Below are positions 16,514 to 25,541 of a DNA stretch of 46,275 nucleotides, one piece after another. The notes beneath the pieces are model-generated. The model ran no database searches and was not told the origin of the DNA. It saw nothing but the letters and a program-made list of their open reading frames with translations. The position numbers and the translations under genes are program-made. Origin of the DNA: Brevundimonas diminuta ATCC 11568 (lineage in GTDB: Bacteria; Pseudomonadota; Alphaproteobacteria; Caulobacterales; Caulobacteraceae); the NCBI RefSeq assembly GCF_000204035.1, contig NZ_GL883086.1, positions 524,853-571,127 on the forward strand. Direction: 5' to 3'. Each line of letters starts with the position of its first letter. Position 1 is the first letter of the stretch.

Positions 16514-17139
16514 TGCGCCCGCGCGTCATCCTTAAGCTGGCCACCTCGCTGGACGGCCGCATCGCCACGGCCACGGGCGAAAGCCAGTGGATCACCGGGC
16601 CGGAGGCGCGCCTTCAGGGCCACCGCCTGCGCGCAACCCATGACGCCATCCTGGTCGGCGTCGAGACCGTGCTGGCCGACGACCCGGAACTGACCGTCCG
16701 TCTTCCTGACTACGCCGGGACGCATCCGCTGCGCGTGGTTCTCGACAGCCGCCTGCGGACCCCCGCGACGGCCAAGGTCGCATCCGGCAACACCCTGATC
16801 TTCACAACAGCCCAACCCCATCCCATCGGCCAGGCCGAGGTCGTCGCCGTCGCCCCCAATGACGGCCGTCCCGCTATTTCCGCCGTCCTCGACGCGCTCG
16901 CCGCCCGCAATATCGGCTCCATCCTGATCGAAGGCGGGGGCCGCGTCGCCGCCTCCTTCATCCAGGCGGGCGCGGTGGACGCGATCGAGTGGTTCCGCGC
17001 GCCGATGCTGCTGGGGGGGGAAGGGCGGCCCTGCATCGCCTCCCTGGCGCTTGCAAAGCTGGCCCACGCCCCCAAGTTCCGTCGTCTGGGCGTCGAGCCT
17101 GTCGGAGACGATCTGTGGGAACGCTACGCCCGCGCCTGA
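16513..17139 (+). CDS. RibD C-terminal reductase domain protein (no deaminase domain)
   Basis: 208 residues that begin exactly at the reductase half of RibD: LKLATSLDGRIATATGESQW, ITGPEAR, AILVGVETVLADDPELTVR, ILIEGGGRVAASF and APMLLGGEG. This domain reduces the ribosylamino-pyrimidine intermediate with NADPH in riboflavin synthesis. Classic RibD carries a zinc deaminase of about 145 residues in front. Here the ORF starts on the last base of the nrdR stop codon, so there is no space for one. The deaminase must be encoded elsewhere, or this protein is a RibD-like reductase with another role. The operon position favours the riboflavin role. Confidence 0.88.
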   Translation: MRPRVILKLATSLDGRIATATGESQWITGPEARLQGHRLRATHDAILVGVETVLADDPELTVRLPDYAGTHPLRVVLDSRLRTPATAKVASGNTLIFTTAQPHPIGQAEVVAVAPNDGRPAISAVLDALAARNIGSILIEGGGRVAASFIQAGAVDAIEWFRAPMLLGGEGRPCIASLALAKLAHAPKFRRLGVEPVGDDLWERYARA

Positions 17140-17155
17140 CGCCTCCTCAGGCGCG
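17131..17155 (+). terminator. Hairpin at the end of the RibD-reductase gene
   Basis: CGCGCCTGA (17131-17139) and TCAGGCGCG (17147-17155) form a perfect 9-bp stem with a 7-base loop. The stop codon is in the left arm. No T run follows directly (ATTTCAGAC), so it may attenuate or protect rather than end transcription. It abuts the 44-bp element. Confidence 0.45.
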
Positions 17156-17198
17156 ATTTCAGACGAATTAGACTAATTAGACTCTGTTTTTTGGGTCC
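17155..17198 (+). promoter_or_regulatory. 44-bp leader element, copy 2 (upstream of ribE)
   Basis: Ungapped match to 9347-9390 before gor, about 36 of 44 identical. It contains AGACGAATT, AGACTAATT and AGACTCTGT in register every 9 bases, then TTTTTT and GGGTCC. It ends 18 bases before the ribE ATG. A GGTCC/GGACC hairpin (17194-17206 region) follows only in this copy. It suggests that ribE has its own promoter or leader despite being inside the operon. Confidence 0.55.
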
Positions 17199-17216
17199 GA
17201 AGGGACCGGAGCTTTC

Positions 17217-17807
17217 ATGTTCACCGGCATCGTCACCGACATCGGCCGCGTCCGCAGCGTCCGTGAAACCAACCGCGACCGTCGCTATGAGGTCGAGACC
17301 GTGTGGGACACGGCGACCATCGATCTGGGCGCCTCCATCAGCCACGCGGGCTGCTGCCTGACCGTCACGGAGAAGGGCGAGGGCTGGTTCGCCGTCGAGG
17401 TCTCGGGCGAGACCCTGTCCAAGACCAAGCTGGGCGACTGGACCGAGAACACCCGCGTCAACCTGGAGCGCGCGGCGAAACTCGGCGACGAACTGGGCGG
17501 TCACATCGTTTCGGGTCACGTCGACGGCCTGGGCGAGGTCGTGTCCATCACCCCCGAGGGCGGATCGCACCGCATCGTGATCGAGGCGCCCGCGCCCCTG
17601 CACAGATTCATCGCCCCAAAGGGCTCAATCACGGTCGATGGGGTTTCCCTGACGGTGAATGGGGTGCATGAGCGCCGCTTCGATGTGAACATCATCCCGC
17701 ACACGTGGGATGCGACCACCCTCGGCGGCCTGAAGGTCGGCGAAAGGGTCAATCTGGAGATCGACATGCTGGCGCGTTACCTCGCGCGGTGGCAGGAGAC
17801 CGCATGA
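17217..17807 (+). CDS. ribE: Riboflavin synthase, alpha subunit
   Basis: 196 residues. It starts with the invariant MFTGIV and contains the two lumazine-binding repeats, with SHAGCCLTV and NLERAAKLGDELGGHIVSGHVDG in the first. The second has APLHRFIAPKGSITVDGVSLTVNGV. The enzyme dismutates two 6,7-dimethyl-8-ribityllumazine molecules to riboflavin. It overlaps the next gene by ATGA and lies just after the shared 44-bp element. Length and motifs are standard. Confidence 0.96.
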   Translation: MFTGIVTDIGRVRSVRETNRDRRYEVETVWDTATIDLGASISHAGCCLTVTEKGEGWFAVEVSGETLSKTKLGDWTENTRVNLERAAKLGDELGGHIVSGHVDGLGEVVSITPEGGSHRIVIEAPAPLHRFIAPKGSITVDGVSLTVNGVHERRFDVNIIPHTWDATTLGGLKVGERVNLEIDMLARYLARWQETA

Positions 17808-18940
17808 TGAAACTGGCCGTCCACAACACCGACAGCCCGATCAGCTCGATCGAGGACATTATCGAGGACGCCCGCAACGGCCGCCCCTACATCCTGGTGG
17901 ACGCCGAGGACCGCGAGAACGAGGGCGACATCGTCATTCCGGCCCAGTTCGCCACGCCGGACCAGATCAACTTCATGATCCGCTATGCGCGCGGCCTGGT
18001 CTGCCTGGCCTTGACGGCCGAGCGCGCCAAGCAGCTGCGCCTGCCGCCGATGGCCGCCGAGAACCGCGAGAGCATGGGCACGGCCTTCACCATCTCGATT
18101 GAGGCCAAGGAAGGCGTCACGACCGGCATCTCGGCCGCCGATCGCGCCCATACGGTCCAGGTGGCGGCCGATCCGTCGCGCACTGCCGACGACATTGTCT
18201 CGCCGGGCCACATCTTCCCCCTGGTCGCGCGCGACGGCGGCGTCCTGGTTCGCACCGGCCACACCGAGGCGGCCGTCGACATCAGCCGCATGGCGGGCCT
18301 GATCCCGGCCGGGGTGATCTGCGAGATCATCAAGGACGACGGGACGATGGCGCGGATGCCCGACCTGATCGCCTTCGCCCAGCTGCACGGGCTGAAGATC
18401 GGCACCATCGCCGACCTGATCGCCTATCGCCGCCGCACCGAGCGCTTTGTCGAGCGCGTGATGGAGACGCCGTTCGAAAGCGTCCACGGCGGCGCGTTCA
18501 AGCTGATCCTGTACCGCAACACCATCGAGGGCGCGGAGCATGTCGCCCTGGTGCGCGGCGACATCGATCCGACCAAGCCGACCGTCGTGCGGATGCACCA
18601 GGTCGACTTCGCCGCCGATCTGCTGGGCCATGTCGAGGCCCGCCAGGACTATATTCCGAAGGCGATGCAGGCGCTGGCGGCCCAGGACGGGCCGGGCGTC
18701 GTCGTCTTCCTGCGTGATCCCGACCTGCATGGTCTGGCCGAGCGGCTGGGCGGCGTCGCCAAGCCCGCCGCCGTGGATCGTTCGCTGAAAGCCTATGGCG
18801 TCGGGGCGCAGATTCTGCTCGACCTCGGCGTCAAAGACATGATCGTGATGAGTTCGACGCGACCCAATCCGACGGCGCTGGAAGGCTACGGCCTGCGTAT
18901 CGTCGGCTGGCGCGACATGGACGGAGAAGACCAATCTTGA
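17804..18940 (+). CDS. ribB: RibBX-like protein: 3,4-dihydroxy-2-butanone-4-phosphate synthase fused to a degenerate GTP cyclohydrolase II-like domain
   Basis: 378 residues. The N-terminal half is intact Rib[63 protein letters not shown] and an ending near residue 215. The C-terminal half keeps the outline of GTP cyclohydrolase II but lacks its zinc cysteines: where the enzyme has VHSECLTGDVFGSLRCDC this protein has [20 protein letters not shown]. The usual QEGRGIGL is replaced by [13 protein letters not shown]. It therefore should make the four-carbon precursor but not open GTP. Such proteins are known as RibBX in other proteobacteria. ATG 17804 overlaps the ribE stop; ATG 17807 is next in frame. 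Confidence 0.9.
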   Translation: MMKLAVHNTDSPISSIEDIIEDARNGRPYILVDAEDRENEGDIVIPAQFATPDQINFMIRYARGLVCLALTAERAKQLRLPPMAAENRESMGTAFTISIEAKEGVTTGISAADRAHTVQVAADPSRTADDIVSPGHIFPLVARDGGVLVRTGHTEAAVDISRMAGLIPAGVICEIIKDDGTMARMPDLIAFAQLHGLKIGTIADLIAYRRRTERFVERVMETPFESVHGGAFKLILYRNTIEGAEHVALVRGDIDPTKPTVVRMHQVDFAADLLGHVEARQDYIPKAMQALAAQDGPGVVVFLRDPDLHGLAERLGGVAKPAAVDRSLKAYGVGAQILLDLGVKDMIVMSSTRPNPTALEGYGLRIVGWRDMDGEDQS

Positions 18941-19398
18941 ACGACCCCACTCGCGTCCTCATCGTCGAGGCGCGCTTCTACGACGAATTGGCCGACGCCC
19001 TTCTGGAAGGGGCGAAGGACGCCCTGCGCGCGCAAGGCGTTCAGTATGACGTCGTGACCGTGCCCGGCGCCCTGGAAGTGCCGACCGTGATCGCCATGGC
19101 CGAAGAGGCCGGACGCTATCCGACCGCGCCGCGCTATGACGGCTATGTCGCCCTGGGCTGCATCATCCGCGGCGAGACCTATCATTTCGAGATCGTCTCG
19201 GATCAGTCGGCGGCGGGCATCACCCAACTGGGCCTCAAGGGCCTGGCCATCGGCAACGGCATCCTGACGACCGAGGACGAGGATCAGGCCTGGGCCCGAG
19301 CCCGTCTCAGCGAGGGCGACAAGGGCGGCTTTGCGGCCCGCGCCTGCCTGGACCTGATCGCCATCCGCAAGCGCCTGCGCGGAGGACTGGCCTCGTGA
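18937..19398 (+). CDS. ribH: 6,7-dimethyl-8-ribityllumazine synthase
   Basis: 153 residues. Family features are [34 protein letters not shown] with the catalytic histidine, and [17 protein letters not shown]. It joins the pyrimidine and the four-carbon phosphate to the lumazine precursor of riboflavin. The start is TTG inside the ribBX stop (TTGA overlap), and its own stop overlaps nusB by GTGA, so expression is tightly coupled along the operon. Confidence 0.96.
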   Translation: MNDPTRVLIVEARFYDELADALLEGAKDALRAQGVQYDVVTVPGALEVPTVIAMAEEAGRYPTAPRYDGYVALGCIIRGETYHFEIVSDQSAAGITQLGLKGLAIGNGILTTEDEDQAWARARLSEGDKGGFAARACLDLIAIRKRLRGGLAS

Positions 19399-19934
19399 GC
19401 GAACCGACCAACACCACCCCGGCGACCGTCGCCGAAGTCATGGCTCAACTGGCCGAGGCTGACAAAGCCCGCGCCGAGCCCCAGCTGACCAGCCGCCAGC
19501 GCCGCGCCCGCACGGTCGCCCGCCTGGCCGCCGTTCAGGCCCTGTACCAGATGGAGATGGCGGGCGAGGGCGTCGACAGCGTTGTGCGCGAGTTCCGCAA
19601 TCACCGTTTTGACGCCGATATCGACGGCGCCCCCCTGGCCGAGGCGGACGAGGACTGGTTCGCCGCTGTCGTGCACGGCGTGGTCGAGGACCAGCGCGCG
19701 GTGGACGAGGCGGTCAAGGCGCGCCTGGCCTCCAACTGGCGGTTGGAGCGTCTGGACGCGACCCTGCGCGCCCTGCTGCGCAGCGGCGCCTGGGAGCTGA
19801 AGCACAAGCCCGACGTGCCGCGTGAAATCGTGATCGACGAATACGTCGAGCTGGCCAAGGCCTTCTTCGACGATGCGGAGGCGAAGTTCGTGAACGCGGC
19901 GCTTGACGGCGTGGCGCGCGATGCCCGCGATTGA
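19395..19934 (+). CDS. nusB: Transcription antitermination factor NusB
   Basis: 179 residues, with a charged N-terminal extension. The NusB fold starts at [23 protein letters not shown] and includes [26 protein letters not shown] and [24 protein letters not shown]. It binds boxA RNA with NusE during rRNA transcription. The start is GTG, overlapping ribH. The ribH-nusB-thiL order is conserved widely in proteobacteria. Confidence 0.95.
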   Translation: MSEPTNTTPATVAEVMAQLAEADKARAEPQLTSRQRRARTVARLAAVQALYQMEMAGEGVDSVVREFRNHRFDADIDGAPLAEADEDWFAAVVHGVVEDQRAVDEAVKARLASNWRLERLDATLRALLRSGAWELKHKPDVPREIVIDEYVELAKAFFDDAEAKFVNAALDGVARDARD

Positions 19935-20910
19935 CGTCGCAGGCGAATTCGAGACCATCCAGCGGCTGCTGAAGCCGCTGGCGCACCCGGAATGGGCGCG
20001 GGGGCTGGCCGACGACGTGGCCGCGCTGCCCTCGCGTCCGGGACACGACCTCATCCTGACCAAGGATGCGATCGTCGAGGGTGTCCACTTCCTGCCCGAC
20101 GACCCGCTGGATACGGTGGCGCAGAAGCTTTTGCGCGTGAACCTGTCCGATCTGGCCGCCAAGGGGGCCGAGCCGTTCGGCTATCTTCTGGCCTGCCACT
20201 GGTCCCCACGCTGCGGCTGGCCCGAGCGCGAGGCCTTCGTCGCCGGTTTGCGGCGCGATCAGGCCATCTTCGACATTTCCCTGCTGGGCGGCGACACGGT
20301 GAAGACGCCGGGACCGGCCAGCTTCTCGGCCACCCTGCTGGGCTGGGCGCCGTCGGGCGCGGCGGTCAGCCGAGCCGGGGCGCAACCGGGCGATCTGGTC
20401 TTCGTCACCGGTACCATCGGCGACGGCTGGCTGGGCCTTCAGGCCGCCCAGGCGACCCTGAGCCTGGAGCCCGAACGTATGGACGCGCTGGAGGCCGCTT
20501 ATCGCACCCCCATGCCGCGCGTGGAGTTCGCACCTGTCGTTCTGGGCCTGGCGACCGCCAGCGCCGACGTGTCCGACGGCCTTCTGGCCGACGCCGCCCA
20601 TATCGCCGAGGCCAGCGGCGTCAGTCTGGAGATCGACCTGGAGCGTCTGCCCATGTCGGCGGCGGCCCAGGCCTGGTTCGAGGGGCGCGTCGATCCGCAG
20701 GCGGCGCTGGAGCTGCTGGCCGGCGGCGGCGACGACTATGAGATCCTGCTGACCGTCCCGGCGGGCGCCGAAAACGCCCTGCGCCGTGAGGCCGAGCGGC
20801 GCCATCTGCGTCTGACCTGCGTCGGGCGGGTGGTCGAGGGCAGGGGGCTGTCGCCACGCTATCTGGGCCAGGTCATCACCGCGACGCGCACGGGCTGGAC
20901 CCACGGCTGA
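19921..20910 (+). CDS. thiL: Thiamine-monophosphate kinase
   Basis: 329 residues from ATG 19921, which overlaps nusB by 14 bp. ThiL features: [76 protein letters not shown] and [16 protein letters not shown]. It phosphorylates thiamine monophosphate to the active diphosphate. The first acidic motif is ADDVAAL instead of the more common GDDAAV, a small variation near the metal site. The start could also be 19903, but the family begins close to 19921. Confidence 0.94.
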   Translation: MPAIDVAGEFETIQRLLKPLAHPEWARGLADDVAALPSRPGHDLILTKDAIVEGVHFLPDDPLDTVAQKLLRVNLSDLAAKGAEPFGYLLACHWSPRCGWPEREAFVAGLRRDQAIFDISLLGGDTVKTPGPASFSATLLGWAPSGAAVSRAGAQPGDLVFVTGTIGDGWLGLQAAQATLSLEPERMDALEAAYRTPMPRVEFAPVVLGLATASADVSDGLLADAAHIAEASGVSLEIDLERLPMSAAAQAWFEGRVDPQAALELLAGGGDDYEILLTVPAGAENALRREAERRHLRLTCVGRVVEGRGLSPRYLGQVITATRTGWTHG

Positions 20911-20950
20911 GGGCAACGGAATCCTAACGGGACTGGCCCACATTGCCGCC

Positions 20951-21376
20951 ATGAACCGCCGCGCCCTGATCCTCGCCGTCGCCGGCGCCGCCCTGTCGGG
21001 GGCGGCCGCAGCAGCCTCGCCATCGGCGGAGACGCCCGCTCAGCTGGCGAGCTTCAACCTGACCGGGGTGGGCCTGCCGATCATTGTGGGCGGTCGGGTT
21101 CGGAACTACATCTTCGTGGTGCTGAAGCTGCATCTGGGCGAAGGCCACGCTCTGGACGCGGTGAAGGCCAAGGAGCCCTATCTGCGCGACGCTCTGGTCC
21201 GCGCCGGGCATCGCACGCCCTTCGTCCTGGCCGACGACTGGAACCAGTTGGACGCTCAGGCCCTGAGCGCCAGCCTGATCCGCTCGGCCGATGCGCTGAT
21301 CGGCAAGGGCGCGATCGCCCGCGTCGAGGTCGTCAGCCAGGCCGCGCGCCGCCGCACGACCGTTCGCGCCGTCTAA
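20951..21376 (+). CDS. Exported conserved protein of unknown function
   Basis: 141 residues. A signal peptide (MNRRALILAVAGAALSGAAAAA) precedes a body with LTGVGLPIIVGGRVRNYIF, LRDALVRAGHRTPF and a C-terminal basic end SQAARRRTTVRAV. I recall similar proteins next to thiL or hppA in alphaproteobacteria, none characterised. The layout is vaguely like FliL-type periplasmic domains, but that is weak. It probably shares the transcript of thiL (40 bp away) and is followed by a weak terminator. Confidence 0.7.
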   Translation: MNRRALILAVAGAALSGAAAAASPSAETPAQLASFNLTGVGLPIIVGGRVRNYIFVVLKLHLGEGHALDAVKAKEPYLRDALVRAGHRTPFVLADDWNQLDAQALSASLIRSADALIGKGAIARVEVVSQAARRRTTVRAV

Positions 21377-21378
21377 AA

Positions 21379-21408
21379 AGAGCGCTGTTGCGCCACGGCT
21401 CTGCTTTT
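21379..21408 (+). terminator. Weak terminator after the thiL transcript
   Basis: AGAGC (21379-21383) pairs with GCTCT (21398-21402), with A residues before the stem and CTTTT after it. The 14-base loop is long and could form an inner pairing. It follows the stop of the exported-protein gene by 2 bp. Confidence 0.4.
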
Positions 21409-21551
21409 GGCACGATTTAGCCGCAATTCCCGAGGGGCGTGAATTTGCGTCCGTAAGCGCACGGGGGGACCGGAAGGCGGCCGAGAGGCGAAAACGCCCG
21501 TAGCGCAGCCCATGGATCCGCGCGCCCAGTTGCATAGGGCTTGGAAACGCC

Positions 21552-23702
21552 ATGACGTCATATCTTTGGCTGGTCATCGCGGCCGGCGCCTTGGGGGTGC
21601 TTTACGGCGCCGTCCAGACCGCCGCCCTGATGAAGGCCGACAGTGGTAATGAACGGATGCGTGAGATCGCCGCGGCGATCCAGGAAGGGGCATCCGCCTA
21701 TCTGAAGCGTCAGTACACAACGATTGGCATTGTAGGGGTCGTGATCTTGGTCGCGGCCTTTTTTCTTATCGGGATCTGGGCTGCGCTCGGCTTCCTGATC
21801 GGCGCGGTCCTGTCGGGCGCGGCGGGCTATGCGGGGATGCTGATCTCCGTGCGCGCCAACGTCCGTACGGCCCAGGCCGCGTCGCAGAGCCTGTCCAAGG
21901 GTCTGGACCTGGCCTTCCGCTCGGGCGCCATCACCGGCATGTTCGTGGCGGGCGGCGCGCTTCTGGGCGTGTCCGGCTACTACGCCTTCATGACCCAGGG
22001 TCTGGGCCACGCCTCGACCAGTCGCGAAGTCATCGACGGCCTGGTGGCCCTGGGCTTCGGCGCCTCTCTGATCTCCATCTTCGCGCGACTGGGCGGCGGC
22101 ATCTTCACCAAGGGGGCCGACGTCGGCGGCGACATGGTGGGCAAGGTCGAGGCGGGCATCCCCGAGGACGACCCCCGCAACGCCGCCACCATCGCGGACA
22201 ATGTGGGCGACAACGTCGGCGACTGCGCCGGCATGGCCGCCGACCTGTTCGAGACCTATGCCGTCACCACGGTGGCGACCATGGTGCTGGCGGCCATCTT
22301 CTTCCGCAACCAGCCCTATGTCGACGTGCTGATGCTGCTGCCGCTGGCGATCTGCGGCGTCTGTATCGTGACCTCGATCATCGGCACCTTCTTCGTCCGT
22401 CTGGGCAAGAGCGGCAACATCATGGGCGCCCTGTATCAGGGGCTGATCGTGACCGGTCTGCTGTCGCTGGTCGCCGTCTGGTGGGTGATCAACCAACTTC
22501 TGCCGGGGGCGGTCGAAACCTCGGGCGGGCTATTGATCCAGCCCATGAACCTGTTCTGGGCGGGCGTCGTCGGCCTGCTGGTTACGGCGGCCATTGTGGT
22601 GATCACCGAATACTATACCGGCACGGGCTTCCGGCCGGTGAAGTCAGTGGCCAACGCTTCGGTCTCTGGGCACGGCACCAACGTCATCCAGGGGCTTGCC
22701 ATGTCGCTGGAGGCCACGGCGCTTCCGGCTCTGACCATCATCGTCGGCATCGTCGCGGCCTATCAGCTGGCGGGCCTGTTCGGCATCGCCATCGCCACCA
22801 CCACCATGCTGGGCGTGGCGGGGATGATCGTGGCGCTGGACGCCTTCGGTCCGGTCACGGACAACGCGGGCGGCATCGCCGAGATGGCTGGCCTGCCGCC
22901 GGAAGTCCGCGTCTCGACCGACGCTCTGGACGCTGTGGGCAACACCACCAAGGCCGTGACCAAGGGCTACGCCATCGGTTCGGCGGGCCTGGGGGCGCTG
23001 GTCCTGTTCGCCGCCTATGTGGAGGACCTCAAGTTCTTCGCGGCCGAGGCGCAGCCGGGCAGCTTCTTCCACGGACTGGGCGCGGTCGCCTTCGACCTGT
23101 CCAACCCCTATGTCGTGGTCGGCCTGCTGTTCGGGGGGCTGCTGCCCTTCCTGTTCGGCGGCCTGTCGATGACGGCCGTGGGGCGCGCCGCCGAGGCCGT
23201 GGTGGCCGAGGTTCGGCGTCAGTTCCGCGAGAACCCCGGCATCATGACCTTCCAGACCAAGCCCGAATACGGCCGGGCGGTCGACATCCTGACCAGCGCG
23301 GCCATCCGCGAGATGATCGTGCCGTCGCTGCTGCCGGTGCTGTCGCCGATCGTCCTGTTCGTCGTCATCCTGTTCATCCAGCCGGACAAGGCCAACGCCT
23401 TCGCCGCCCTGGGCGCCATGCTGATGGGGGTGATCGTGACGGGTCTGTTCGTCGCCATCTCGATGACCTCGGGCGGCGGCGCCTGGGACAACGCCAAGAA
23501 GGTGATTGAGGAAGGTTTCACCGACAAGAACGGCGTCGTCCACGGCAAGGGTTCTGAAGCGCACAAGGCCGCCGTCACCGGCGACACCGTGGGCGATCCC
23601 TACAAGGACACCTCCGGCCCGGCGGTGAACCCGATGATCAAGATCACCAACATCGTGGCGCTTCTGCTGCTGGCGGTGCTGGCGAGCGGCAAGATCGTCT
23701 GA
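21552..23702 (+). CDS. hppA: Membrane-bound proton-translocating pyrophosphatase, potassium-independent type
   Basis: 716 residues with about 16 membrane segments. The pyrophosphate site is shown by [20 protein letters not shown] and [20 protein letters not shown]. The C-terminal acidic partner is [10 protein letters not shown] with [34 protein letters not shown] carries lysine where potassium-dependent enzymes have alanine, marking the K+-independent class. It pumps protons across the inner membrane by hydrolysing PPi. A 175-bp leader with a possible upstream terminator precedes it. A strong terminator follows. Confidence 0.97.
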   Translation: MTSYLWLVIAAGALGVLYGAVQTAALMKADSGNERMREIAAAIQEGASAYLKRQYTTIGIVGVVILVAAFFLIGIWAALGFLIGAVLSGAAGYAGMLISVRANVRTAQAASQSLSKGLDLAFRSGAITGMFVAGGALLGVSGYYAFMTQGLGHASTSREVIDGLVALGFGASLISIFARLGGGIFTKGADVGGDMVGKVEAGIPEDDPRNAATIADNVGDNVGDCAGMAADLFETYAVTTVATMVLAAIFFRNQPYVDVLMLLPLAICGVCIVTSIIGTFFVRLGKSGNIMGALYQGLIVTGLLSLVAVWWVINQLLPGAVETSGGLLIQPMNLFWAGVVGLLVTAAIVVITEYYTGTGFRPVKSVANASVSGHGTNVIQGLAMSLEATALPALTIIVGIVAAYQLAGLFGIAIATTTMLGVAGMIVALDAFGPVTDNAGGIAEMAGLPPEVRVSTDALDAVGNTTKAVTKGYAIGSAGLGALVLFAAYVEDLKFFAAEAQPGSFFHGLGAVAFDLSNPYVVVGLLFGGLLPFLFGGLSMTAVGRAAEAVVAEVRRQFRENPGIMTFQTKPEYGRAVDILTSAAIREMIVPSLLPVLSPIVLFVVILFIQPDKANAFAALGAMLMGVIVTGLFVAISMTSGGGAWDNAKKVIEEGFTDKNGVVHGKGSEAHKAAVTGDTVGDPYKDTSGPAVNPMIKITNIVALLLLAVLASGKIV

Positions 23703-23723
23703 CTGCGCTTCGCTGAAACTGAA

Positions 23724-23763
23724 AACGCCCCGGAGAGCGATCTCCGGGGCGTTGTCTTTTTTT
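23724..23763 (+). terminator. Strong rho-independent terminator after hppA
   Basis: AACGCCCCGGAGA (23724-23736) and TCTCCGGGGCGTT (23741-23753) make a perfect 13-bp stem with a GCGA tetraloop, followed by GTCTTTTTTT. It ends the hppA transcript 22 bp after the stop codon and may also limit bamE transcription coming the other way. Confidence 0.93.
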
Positions 23764-23820
23764 GCGCCCTACGTTCGCGACGCAGTCGCTCGCGGCTTGA
23801 GGGCGCCTATCTTCTGGAGC

Positions 23821-24300
23821 TTAGTCTGGGCGGCGCTGGCCGGGCACGTCGTCCTCGGTGCGGGGCAGTTGGCCGCGGCCGACGTTGCCGAGCAGTTGTT
23901 CGAGAATGGTCAGCTGACGGCCGCGGGTCGGGGTCTCGCGGCGCTCCATGGCGATCTGGCGGCCGTCTTCAAGTCCCAGGGTACGGACGTTGGCGACCTT
24001 TTCACCGCCGTCGGCGAAGGTGATTTCGGTGACCGTCCGCTGCGACACTTCAGGCTTGTTGTAGGTGTAGCGCTGGGTCGTCTGGGTCAGGTAGTACCAG
24101 ACGTTGTCGGTCTCGAAGGTCGAGGTGGTCGAGGGCGTGCCCAGCTTGGCCAGGACGGTTTCGCGGGTGTCGACGCCCGCCTCGATGTCCTGGGGCTTGG
24201 CGTCCACGGCCTGGAAGCCCTGGGTGGCGACGACCGGGGCGCAGGCGCCTGCAGCGGCGGCGAGCGAGGCGGCGATGATGAGCGACGTAAAACGGGGCAT
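23821..24300 (-). CDS. bamE: Outer membrane assembly lipoprotein BamE (SmpA/OmlA family)
   Basis: 159 residues. A signal sequence ends AAAAGAC, making Cys20 the lipidated residue. The BamE fold is shown by the helix-turn DIEAGVDTRETVLAKLGTPS, then STFETDNVWYYLTQ and TEITFADGGEKVANV. BamE supports the Bam complex that inserts beta-barrel proteins in the outer membrane. The C-terminal tail, rich in R, Q and E (TPTRGRQLTILEQLLGNVGR), is longer than in E. coli BamE and typical of alphaproteobacteria. It is divergent from the bc1 chaperone gene, as in related genomes. Confidence 0.9.
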   Translation of the reverse strand: MPRFTSLIIAASLAAAAGACAPVVATQGFQAVDAKPQDIEAGVDTRETVLAKLGTPSTTSTFETDNVWYYLTQTTQRYTYNKPEVSQRTVTEITFADGGEKVANVRTLGLEDGRQIAMERRETPTRGRQLTILEQLLGNVGRGQLPRTEDDVPGQRRPD

Positions 24301-24389
24301 CGGCGATGGGCCTCTAGAAACAAGGTCTTTGACCTAACCGTCGCTGCGTCCTAGTGCAACGGCGCGGCGGAAAAGGGGCCGTAAAACCT

Positions 24390-24917
24390 ATGTTCAAGAC
24401 ACTCTTCAGACGACAGACGCAAGAGCGCCAGGCGCAGGGCCTATACGCCCTGGCGGTGGAACAGGCGCGTCAGCCCGATTTTTACGCCCGCCTGGGCGTG
24501 GCGGATCGAATCGATGCGCGGTTCGAGCTCTACACCCTGCACGTCCTTCTGCTGTTCGTGCGGACCAAGGCCGAGGGCGAGCGCGGGGCCGATCTGGCCC
24601 AGAAGATGTTCGACACCTATGTCTCGGCTCTGGACAACGTTCTGCGTGAACTGGGCGTCGGCGACGTGTCTGTCGGCAAGAAGATGCGCAAGTTGGGTGA
24701 GGCCCTTTATGGCCGTATGAGCGCCTATGAGAAGGCGCTGCGCGAAGGCGACCGCGACGGCTTTCAGGCTTCGATCGCGCGCAATGTGTTCGAGAGCGAC
24801 GATCCCGCCGCCGGCGCTGAACTGACCCGTTATGCGCTGGAATCGCACGAACGCCTGGCGCGTCAGCCTATTTCCGCCGTGGAAAAGGCGCCTGACTGGG
24901 CCATGATCGTCGCATGA
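24390..24917 (+). CDS. Ubiquinol-cytochrome c chaperone family protein (CBP3/UQCC1-like)
   Basis: 175 residues from ATG 24390. The domain is helical, with ARLGVADRIDARFELYTLHVLLLFVR, QKMFDTYVSALDNVLRELGV, GDVSVGKKMRKLGEALYGRM and the C-terminal YALESHERL. The yeast and human relatives (Cbp3, UQCC1) help assemble cytochrome b of the bc1 complex. The bacterial role is inferred. The stop overlaps the yceD-like start as ATGA. An earlier in-frame start at 24354 would add 12 residues without family likeness. Confidence 0.85.
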   Translation: MFKTLFRRQTQERQAQGLYALAVEQARQPDFYARLGVADRIDARFELYTLHVLLLFVRTKAEGERGADLAQKMFDTYVSALDNVLRELGVGDVSVGKKMRKLGEALYGRMSAYEKALREGDRDGFQASIARNVFESDDPAAGAELTRYALESHERLARQPISAVEKAPDWAMIVA

Positions 24918-25441
24918 CGATTCCCGCCCTGCCTTACAGCGACCCCGTCCGCCTGCATCAGATCGGGGCGAGCCTGTCCCGGCGCCTGGAGCCGGACGCC
25001 GAGGCGCGTCAGCGCATTGCGCGCGCGCTGAACCTGAAGTCGCTGGACCGTTTCGAGGCGGATCTGGAGGTGACGGCGACGGTTTCGGGCTGGCGCCTGA
25101 CCGGGCGTGTCGTTGCCGATGCGGTCCAGTCCTGCGTGCTGACGCTGGAGCCTCTGCCCGTTCATGTCGACGATCGATTCGAGATCAATCTGGTCGAGGC
25201 CGTGGATACGGCGCCTTCGGACGAAGGGGAGATCGACCTGGAGCTGGACGACGATTCGCCCGACGTGGTGGAAAACGGTCAGATCGACCTGGGCCAGTAT
25301 GCGGTCGAGCAACTGGCGCTGCATCTGGATCCCTATCCCCGCAAGGATGGCGCGGTGTTCGAGCAACCGCCTGAGCCGGGCGAGATCTCGCCTTTCGGCG
25401 TGTTGCGGGCCTTGAAGCCGAACGACGGCGACAAGAGTTGA
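24914..25441 (+). CDS. YceD/DUF177 family protein
   Basis: 175 residues. It shows the DUF177 pattern: GRVVADAVQSCVLTLEPLPV, an acidic middle with EGEIDLELDDDSPDVVEN, then IDLGQYAVEQLALHLDPYPR and KDGAVFE. In plants and bacteria, relatives act in 23S rRNA accumulation. Only one of the usual CxxC cysteines is present here (SCVLT). The gene precedes plsX, matching the common yceD-plsX-fabH order. Confidence 0.85.
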   Translation: MTIPALPYSDPVRLHQIGASLSRRLEPDAEARQRIARALNLKSLDRFEADLEVTATVSGWRLTGRVVADAVQSCVLTLEPLPVHVDDRFEINLVEAVDTAPSDEGEIDLELDDDSPDVVENGQIDLGQYAVEQLALHLDPYPRKDGAVFEQPPEPGEISPFGVLRALKPNDGDKS

Positions 25442-25541
25442 CCTAAGGGCGCCTCGGTTGCATCCACAGGGTGCGACATTTGCGTCTGCACGCCCTAACA
25501 TTGAAGCGCCGCGACAAGACGGCGACGGAGTCGATTTCCAC

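Noticed and set aside
17140-17216. Possible FMN riboswitch before ribE
   Set aside because: The spacer is only 77 bp and has none of the conserved FMN aptamer blocks. It instead holds the 44-bp element shared with gor.
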